NCBI GenBank assembly: GCA_023055355.1
Contig: JALJCS010000001.1
Location: forward strand, 69,233,381 to 69,297,380
Length of the DNA stretch: 64,000 nucleotides
DNA from: Agelaius tricolor
Lineage: Eukaryota; Chordata; Aves; Passeriformes; Icteridae
Direction of reading: 5' to 3'
Of this stretch, positions 56,289-64,000 are shown piece after piece. The notes beneath the pieces were generated by a model. The model did no database searches and was not told the DNA's origin. It worked only from the letters and a program-made list of their open reading frames with translations. The number at the start of each line of letters is the position of its first letter. Within the stretch, counting starts at the first letter, position 1. Position numbers and translations under genes: made by a program.

Positions 56289-57062
56289 TATGGAACATGC
56301 TGAGTTGGAAGGGACCCATTAGGATCCAACTCCAGGCCCTGTGCAAGACATTCCAAGAGTCACACCATGTGCCTGAGAGTGTTATCCAAATTCTTCTTGA
56401 ACTCTGTCAGGCTTGGTGCTATGACCACTCCTTGGGGAGCCTGTTCATGTGCAAGGAAAATATTTTTCCTGATATCAAACCTAAACCCTCCTTGATGCAG
56501 CTTCACGCCATTTCCTCGAGTCCTGTCATGAGAGTGAGGAGATCTGTACCTGCATCTCCTTCATGAGGAAGTTGTAAGATTGCAATGGGGTCTCCTTCAG
56601 GCTGAGCAGACAAAGCAGACCTCAGCTGCTCCCCATGTGGCTTCCCATCAGGACCCTTCACCATCCCTGTGGCCCTCCTTTGGATACTCTCTGATAGCTT
56701 AATGACTCTTGTTCAAGTTGCTGTTGTCCAGAACCCCCAGGTCCCTTCCTGCAGTGCTGCTCTCCTGTGTCTTGTTCCCTGATCTAGAGACAAACCCAAG
56801 CTTGCTCCGTCCCTGGTGCAGAATCCAGCACTTGACCTTGTTAAACCTCATGTGGTTGATGGTTGCCCATCTCACTGATTTATCTAGGTCTTTCTGCAGG
56901 GCCTGTCTGCCCTTGAGAGAGTCAGCAGCTCCTCCCAATTGAGTGTTGCCACAAACTTACTTGGTATTCCTTCAAATCCTTTATCCAAGTTGTTAATGAA
57001 GATGCTAAAGAGAGCTGGGCTGAGGATGGAGCCCTACGGAATCCCACTAGTGACTGGATGCC
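56289..57062 (-). mobile_element. CR1 LINE, truncated, reverse orientation
   Basis: Reads as the reverse complement of a CR1 3' portion: GAGTTGGAAGGGACCCATTA and CCCTCCTTTGGATACTCTC are typical minus-strand landmarks. The minus strand of 56699-56938 still reads GRQALQKDLDKSVRWA and KVKCWILHQGRSK, the C-terminal end of the CR1 ORF2 reverse-transcriptase protein. The element's 5' end is truncated near 57062. About 770 bases remain. Confidence 0.92.
56699..56938 (-). pseudogene. CR1 ORF2 C-terminal remnant
   Basis: 79 codons open on the minus strand, with residues of the conserved RT tail (GGAADSLKGRQALQKDLDK, then NHMRFNKVKC and AGRDLGVL). Catalytic parts of the polymerase are missing. It is a truncated fossil, not an active gene. 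Confidence 0.85.
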
Positions 57063-58828
57063 ATGTCTGTATTATTTTTATTCCTCTGAAAATGTATGTG
57101 GAATTTAATTCCATTTGCAAATCAAGCACTGTAACTTACCCTATGCCTCATTCCAAATTTATATTAAATTTAGGTGATTTCAGAAGATTGCTATCTCATG
57201 TTGCTTCCATTTAGCTGGTACTGTGAAGATTAGTTTACTATGAGGTCTCTTATGGTGTATGGGGGTATTAAAGCTTTGTTTTGTTTCCTCCTAGCTCTTG
57301 GCTATTTCAAGCTCTTGGAGCCTATCCTCAAGATTTCACTGACCACTTCAGAACATGCACATGAATGCTTAGTTGAATGTTTCTGTCAGGTGCTTATTCA
57401 ACTGCAGAAAGAACCAAGCTGTAAATCCATTCATAAAAAATCAGGGAGACTAAATGAACTGGGTGTCATTTTAGGAGAGGCATTAATAAGCAAGCTGAGG
57501 TTGCTAAATTATCACTTCACGTAACAAGCACAAGTAGCTGAGGATACTACTCATAAACCACATAGGAGATACCTGTTGGTGTGTGATAATGAGTATTGTC
57601 AAACAGATAGCTGAAATTTTAGGAAAAAAATAATTTTGATGTGAGTGTGATTTGAGGCTGATATGTGATAAATTTTACAAATACAGGTGCACATTTTTAA
57701 ATTGCTTTTGAAGGGTGTTAGGCTGAGAAATGTGTGTTCAGTTGACAGGAGGGCCTTTGGAGAAGGCAGATTAGGAATTTATGTAGGAAAGAGCAATGTG
57801 TAGTTTAAGGAGTAATATAAGTGCTGTCCTCAACTGCCACTTTATGTATTTGTCTTGTTTGGAGGAGTTTTGTATTTTACATTATGAAATCACTGATCCA
57901 AGAAAGAATCTTACTCAGGGCAGCATAAAAACCCAGTCAAAAAAAGGATGTTTTTAAGTTACTTTTGCATACTTTTGATTACAAGTTTTTCTGAGGCTAA
58001 ATGTAATATAGTGTAGGAGCTTACAGTCAGCAAAATCTTAATGTATTTCAGGTAGACATCTAAGTTTGGTGCTTTCACTTCTTGGTTTTCTGAGAGGGGG
58101 GAAGAAAAGCAGAGGCAAAAGCTGCAGCTAAAATCTGGCTCCCATCCAGCAGCAGTAGCTCTGGTATGACTCAGTGAAGGGGCCTGCTTATCTTCTTTCT
58201 TCTGTTCTTCCCCCTCCCCTTTCCCCCTTCACTGACCTGGCCAGGCTGTATATCTGATCCCATCCAGTGTCTATTCCTTTCTGTACTCTCTTATTGCTCA
58301 ATGGCTGAACCATTTGAGAAGGACTGAACTCACTGCAGGATCTTGCTGCTTTCTACACTCAGCTGATGATGAACTTTTCGCCTCCCCATTTTCACTACCT
58401 TTTCAGACCCTGGCCCCCACAGTGGTCATTCCCTGTAGCTTCCTTAGTTCAGTGTTCACAGAGGAACATCATTCCAATTGCTGCTACTTCCCATATTCCA
58501 TTTCCCAGAAGCAGGTACTACTTCTTGATAACACTTCCACTTTCCTCTGTGCCTTCACAGTGAGAAGATGCTAGAGGATATAGCCATTGTGGTGAGGCTT
58601 GTACCTTTGCTTTACCTTTTCACACCCTTTCCTAAAACATAGCAGCATACAACTCTTGATAAAGGGTTTTTCTGTGGGCTACAGCATGCCCTAAAAGATT
58701 GTTGTACAGTGTAGCTTCACTTCCAGCTTAACATTTCTGCATCTTGCACTGACAGGCTTCCCCTACTTTTGAAGTACTGTTTGAAAAATTGCCTCATGTA
58801 TTAAAAGGATATGTTTTCTAAATTGTCA

Positions 58829-58936
58829 GGTTTTGGTGGGGATGGGGTTTTGGTGGGGCTGTTGTGTTTGGTTGGGTTTTTTAAGAACCTTCCGTGGTTT
58901 TTTTTGTTGGTGGTTTTTTGTTTTTTTTTTTTTTTA
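58829..58936 (+). repeat. G/T-rich tract with G-quadruplex potential
   Basis: The first 30 bases have five or more G runs (GG, GG, GGGG, GGGG, GG, GGGG). T-rich sequence follows, ending in a long T run at about 58919-58935. Confidence 0.75.
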
Positions 58937-60698
58937 AGAGGCATTTGTTACATACTTTGTATAGATTGCCTGCTGAGTTGTTTGAGCATGAGAGGCTGCC
59001 TGAATAAACTGAGATTATGCTTCGCTAGCATGGAACTTAAGTAGCCAATTTCACACTTGTCTATATACAACTTGCTAAAATTCTGTCTCTTAAATAAACT
59101 TTTAAATACTGTGACAAAATTCATGTTCTAAGTAGAATCTAGGTACTGGGTTCATATTGAATATTGTGCTTCCTATTGTAGAGTACCTCTTGATCAAGTC
59201 ACTGAATATTTTTGTGCTGTTGTAATTCAGTGGAAAAAATACATACATAACTGACCCTACATGCTTAAAACTCGATCAGCTGCAGACTTCAAAGTGTCCC
59301 ACAAAGTAGTTGCATCTATATTAAATCTGGGCTTGGTTTTTATGATTAGTGTCCCTGGAAGTAGACCAGGAGCTTATCTATCTCAGCTGTAATTTCCAGT
59401 TCTGTTACATACTTCTTAAGGACACTTTTTGGCTGCTGGTTGGAATATATTCTTTTTCAGTGTGTAAAACGAACCTCCTCAAAATAGCACACTAGTCTGA
59501 AAATAGTTGTCTCTCTTAATTTTACCAGAGAAGCCCATGCATATCACAACTGAGGTTGGCAGAATGAGATGATGTGTAAACACTCAGTGAGAAACAGCTC
59601 CTGCTTAGTAATTTTTGCAGTCTGAGTAGATGAGATAAGTCTCTGAAAGAAGGAAGCAGGTGTGATAATACCATGCTATCAATTTCTTCTCAGTCATATT
59701 CAGAGTTCCAGTATTGATCATTTAATAGTACCCTCTTCTACTAACTCTTGTCATTACCTTGGTTTTGTCCTTTACCCTTGGTTGACTTGATTGACCTCTC
59801 TGTGCAGCAGACCTCTGAGAAGCATGGTGGTGAACATAAAACCATTTGGAAGGAGGCAGTATGAACACTCATACTGAAAGATTTGTAGTCCATATTCTGT
59901 CTCACAAATAAAGCAGCTGAAATTTTTGATAATGATTGGACTGTGTCACTGAAGATTCGGTCTCATGTCACAGAAGATCTGCTCCTCAAAATCTCAGGAC
60001 AATTGGCAGTTGAAAAATTTTTTCTTCTTAAATTACACCTTAAAGAGACTGTTATCTCCAGCTATTGCAAAGCCAGTATCTCAGCCTCCTGGTCTGTCAT
60101 CACTGGATGTTGAGGTGACAACCGATGGACTTGCTTCTTTGCCTTTTCCTGGATATTTGCCCCTATATTGTTACAATTGTGTAACAATTTAAAAAGTTTT
60201 TTTAAGTTATATAATCGAGTATGTGTGCTTGCAAACAGGCAGAATTTTTCTGCCAGTGATATAGTTAAGAATGAGAATAGAGCCCAAAATATACAAGAAA
60301 CTAAACAAATACCAGAAAAGTTTGTACCAGATATAGGGACTGTCTGAAACATCACTTATTGCATAGGCTTCATTCATGCATGTTTGTTAAGGCTCTTTTC
60401 TTTCAAGAGCTGCTTTTTATTACAGGGGAGTTATAAGGTATGCAGAAGTTTGTGTGTTTTTTGGCAGGGCATTGAAATAAAACCTCACACTTGCTGGCTG
60501 GGCTGAGCCATATGGCTTATTAAGGAACCATTTGATGTCTGTATGTTGCAGCCTTCCTGTGATCAGTATGCAGACAGCCATTTCGGATAACTTCTTCCCC
60601 AACTCATATATTTGTAGTCATGTTGACTGCATGTTTATGAGTTCATGTTATGTTACTTTTGTGTATATGTGCATGCCTTCTCTGGTTTCAGGTTTTCA

Positions 60699-60836
60699 TC
60701 ATCCTTGGAGGCACTTAAAAGTTCTTGGGATGTGGTCCTGGGCAGCCAGCTCTAGGTGGCCCTACTTGGGCAGGGAATTTGGTCCAGGTGACCTCCAGAG
60801 GTCCCTTCTAACCTCAACCATTCTGGAATTACAGAG
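60699..60836 (+). mobile_element. CR1 LINE 3' end fragment
   Basis: CATCCTTGGAGGCACTTAAA, GTGGTCCTGGGCAGCCAGCT, GGTGACCTCCAGAGGTCCCT and TCTAACCTCAACCATTCTGG follow the 3' end of an avian CR1 subfamily in + orientation. Confidence 0.9.
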
Positions 60837-61910
60837 ATTACTCTTGTCAGTAGTGAGTATCCAGGTGCTCTGTACAGCCTGTTTGTGTGTCCAGGTAAGC
60901 ACAGTTGCATTCCAACGGTGTGGAAAGGTTGCCAGGTAGCTGGCTGTCTTTGAGCTGATTGCCCTACAGCTATGAAAGTTACTGGAAGATTTTGGTGGTG
61001 TTGGTGAGAACTGATTAAGATTTGGAAAGAAGAAGAAAAGAGAGAATATTCAGTACGGACACCATTGCTAAGTTGTGTCTGTCCCTTAGTGACATGTTTT
61101 TTTCCTAAAAATTAGAGAAAAAGTAGGAGCAGCCCTGCTTATTTATATTCAGGTTGTGCCTCTGTGCTGTTTGCTGACTAAGCCAGTGTTTACTACAGAA
61201 AAGCTGTATGTCCTATTTTAGGTGCAATATCAACATGTGGTACTCAGTATGAATATTGAAAGGACTCTGGAATGTTGCACCTAATCCATAATACCTGACA
61301 TTACACCTCAGGGGAGGTTTACAATAGAAGTTTTCCGAGTTTTGTATAATGAGATGTATAATGAGTCTTTCATTTTGTGTTTGAAACTACCTTCTTGTTT
61401 CTGCATAGCACAGATCTTATGAAGCAGTGGGAATTGGAAACTGATTCAGCCCTCGTGTTGGCAGGTACTGCCTTCAGATCAATAATGAACAAATTTTTAT
61501 TTCTACCACCCTTATTATGCTTATTAACCAGATGAAGAGGCTATTTTCTGGAGTTCTTGATACAGAAACTTCTGTATTTTCTTTTGAAAAGTTACATATT
61601 TAAGCTAGCTAAAATGTTATGAAATACTTGATGAATCACTCTTTATGTTTTTGTATGTCTTTGTCCATTGACCATTAAGCAAATGGATTTGTGGCATTCA
61701 CATTTGTAAGCAGTGAAACCTGTTTTGCTGTCTGTAGGAAATGAGAAGCGATTACAGGCAGATTCTTATGCTGAGGTAAAATGAATCAATGGTATCAAAT
61801 ATTTTAATGTTTGAGCTTTTTGAATTAGCTTTGTGGAACTGACATTTAGCTATCTTTACTGGGGGGTTACCTGTTTATCTATTTCTTACAGTAGAAGTGT
61901 GTTTTCACTC

Positions 61911-62810
61911 TCAGATTAATGTTCATGTCAGAAGGGACATCTCTAGAGATTGTCCAGTGAGTCCAAGCACCCTGCACAAAGCAGGACTCTCTCGACCAGC
62001 TCCAAGGATGAAAATGCCACAATCTGAGTAACTTAGAGTGTTTGACCACATTCACAGCACACCAAACCAAGCAAATAAAGAAAACCACCAGACTTTTTAA
62101 AAAGTTTCTTGTGTTTCAGTTTGTGCTCATTGCCTCTTGTCCATTCATTGGGTGCCACTGAGAAGTCAGACTCACTCTTCTTTAGTGCTTCCTATTTGGT
62201 ATTTATACCGGATCAATGATATATCAATAAGATCTTCCCAGCTTCTCTTCCTGAAGCTACAAAATCCTGACTTACTCAGCTTTCCCTTGTATGTCCAGTG
62301 TTCCCAGCCCTTAATTATCTTTATGGCCTGACTCCAGTATATCCATGTTTAGTGCTGGAAAACCCAGACCTGAAGCTAGCACTACAGGATGCATCTCACC
62401 AGTGCTGAGTAGAGGAGAAGCATCATGCTCCTCGACCTGCTGGTGTTATTGTTCCTAGTGCTGCTCAGGACACTCTTTGGCCTTCTTTGTGGCTGCTTGT
62501 TTACATTCAGGACCCAGGGTCCTTTCCATCAGAGCTGCTTTCCAGACAGTCTGCCTCCAGCCCCTCCCCAGATTAAGACTTTTCATTTCTCCTTGTGGGG
62601 CTCCATGAAGTTCTGCCTATTTCTTCAGCCTGTTATGAATGTCAGCACGACCCTCTGGTGTATCAGGCATGGCTCCAGATTTTATCATCTGCAAACTTGC
62701 TGAGGTATATCTGTTCAATGTCTAGGTCCTTAATGAAGATGTTAAACAACGTTGGCCTGAGTGTTGACCTCTGAAGTACACCAAAAATGACTGGCCTCTG
62801 TGATCCATTA
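61911..62810 (-). mobile_element. CR1 LINE, older subfamily, reverse orientation
   Basis: Minus-strand CR1 landmarks occur in order: CAGAAGGGACATCTCTAGAG, CAGGACTCTCTCGACCAGCT, then near the far end TCATCTGCAAACTTGCTGAG and ATGAAGATGTTAAACAACGT. It is more diverged than the copy at 56289, and its boundaries are approximate. Confidence 0.82.
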
Positions 62811-63266
62811 TTGCAAGGCTGCTTCTCCACACTTTAAAGTTTCATTCCTCTCCTTACTGCATAACAGTCAAATCTGTTTTAGAGATCTCCAGTACGTGTC
62901 TTGTTACCCCTTCTTTTTTAACGTGCCGTCCTCTGAGGTGAAAGTATAAGCACTGCCTCTCAATTCTGATTGCAGAAAAGTTGGTTTCATAACATTTATA
63001 CAATTTCCATAAGATATCTTGGGTATGCTGTGGCTGTGTAAAAGTAATAAATCCTGGATCTGGATTTTCTGGGTTTTGATGGTATGTTTTACCTGACGGA
63101 AAACGAGAGAATTTTGTAAAATAACTGAATATAAGTCATCATGTGACTAAAAGGGTGTTCTGTATTGGAAATACAGTTTTAAATTGTCCCATATTTTTCA
63201 TACTTCAGAAGAGTGACATATGTTGTACATTTATGCCACGGTAATTCAGGTCGTTCCTTGTTCTGG

Positions 63267-63490
63267 TTTCTTATGGGTTTTTGGGTTGTGTTTTTTTTGT
63301 TGGTGGTGGTTTTTTTGATGTACTGCTCTTGAGGAATTGTGCATTGACATGTGCATTTGTAAACCTGCTATTCCCATGCAGAGATTAATTTAGTGTCTTT
63401 ACAGTACAGATTCCTGGTTTCAGTCTGATGCATTAAAAAACCCAAAAAAACCCACAACAAGAAAAGCCAAAAAACCCCAGAAGAACCCCA
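63267..63490. repeat. G/T-rich patch followed by A/C-rich patch
   Basis: GGGTTTTTGGGTTGTGTTTT and GGTGGTGGTTTTTTT at 63275-63316, then AAAACCCAAAAAAACCCACA-type sequence at 63435-63480 on the same strand. The two are roughly complementary low-complexity patches about 120 bases apart. Confidence 0.65.
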
Positions 63491-64000
63491 TCAACACACT
63501 TTCAGATAGATGGAAAGATCAGAATAAAGTACTGCTAAGCATTTACAGATTGTGCCAGCATGTCAGCTTTTGGTGAATTTGTGTTCTTATGCCAACAGTT
63601 TGAAATCTAATCAAGGAAATAAATAGTAATTTTTAACCACTGCTGTATTAAAGATGAAAGATTTAAGAATCAAAACCAGTTGTTTTAGGCAGGGTGCAGA
63701 TGATAGTGGAGTAGTCCTCACTCTAGAAGAGTTATGTTCTATATAAATGGAGCTTTAAAAGGTGTAGAAAGAGTGGTATGTTATAAAAACAGATGGCATG
63801 GCAATATTGTTAGTCATTATTTTGAAGTGGAATTTTGTAGGAGGGATATCCTGAATGGAAAAACAAGGGAAGGGTAGGATGTGTTGAAAAGAAGACTGGG
63901 ATCATAAAGCAATATGTAGAGCATGTGAGGTGAGCTGGGGGGTGGGGGAGGTTGGAGGAAGGAGGGTGCTGAGAGCTAGGACTGTGGAAAATATTGATGT

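Larger units (their letters stand above)
52872..64000 (+). other. REV3L: REV3L intron 1 (runs off the window)
   Basis: Begins GTAAGG. The first 600 bases are still CpG island. The next REV3L exon, which should encode a segment like the human LHLHGIFPYLYV, was not found. Contents are CR1 fragments at 56289-57062 (-), 60699-60836 (+) and 61911-62810 (-), G/T-rich tracts at 53890-53935, 58829-58936 and 63267-63320, and an A/C-rich patch at 63435-63490. Confidence 0.85.

Noticed and set aside
57240..57524. 94-codon + strand frame in REV3L intron 1, considered as REV3L exon 2
   Set aside because: The product does not match the expected second-exon segment of REV3L, and splice signals in the right phase are not evident.

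Overview
This is a vertebrate nuclear window, almost certainly from a bird. It has short exons with GT-AG introns, a CpG-island promoter, several CR1 LINE 3' ends with the typical ATTCTATG-like terminus, and an endogenous LTR element whose primer-binding site looks like the tRNA-Trp type used by avian alpharetroviruses. The species cannot be named from the sequence alone.

Two protein-coding genes are present, both on the + strand. Positions 215-18355 hold eight coding exons of TRAF3IP2 (Act1/CIKS, the IL-17 receptor adaptor). All exon phases join cleanly and give 536 codons, ending in the complete SEFIR domain and the natural stop. The initiator codon lies upstream, outside the window. Positions 52733-52871 hold the first coding exon of REV3L (catalytic subunit of DNA polymerase zeta), inside a roughly 1.9 kb CpG island (about 51560-53450). 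The rest of the window, to 64000, is REV3L intron 1. The order and orientation TRAF3IP2 then REV3L match the human 6q21 neighbourhood as I remember it.

The 34 kb between the genes shows no convincing coding sequence. It holds CR1 remnants, simple repeats, a 30-bp perfect inverted repeat, a solo LTR with 4-bp target duplication (28853-29312), and the most interesting object here. That object is an 845-bp LTR element (27504-28348) with two LTRs of about 315 bp, a tRNA-Trp-like primer-binding site, a polypurine tract, a 6-bp target duplication and only 215 bp of non-coding interior. It is a terminal-repeat retrotransposon in miniature. REV3L intron 1 carries three further CR1 fragments, one with a short decayed reverse-transcriptase remnant on the minus strand.

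Functionally the two genes are unrelated (IL-17 signalling versus translesion DNA synthesis). The regulatory centre is the CpG island, which has an inverted YY1 motif pair, an NRF1-like site, CCAAT boxes, G-quadruplex-prone tracts and upstream ORFs ahead of REV3L. It may also drive an antisense transcript towards TRAF3IP2, as in human.
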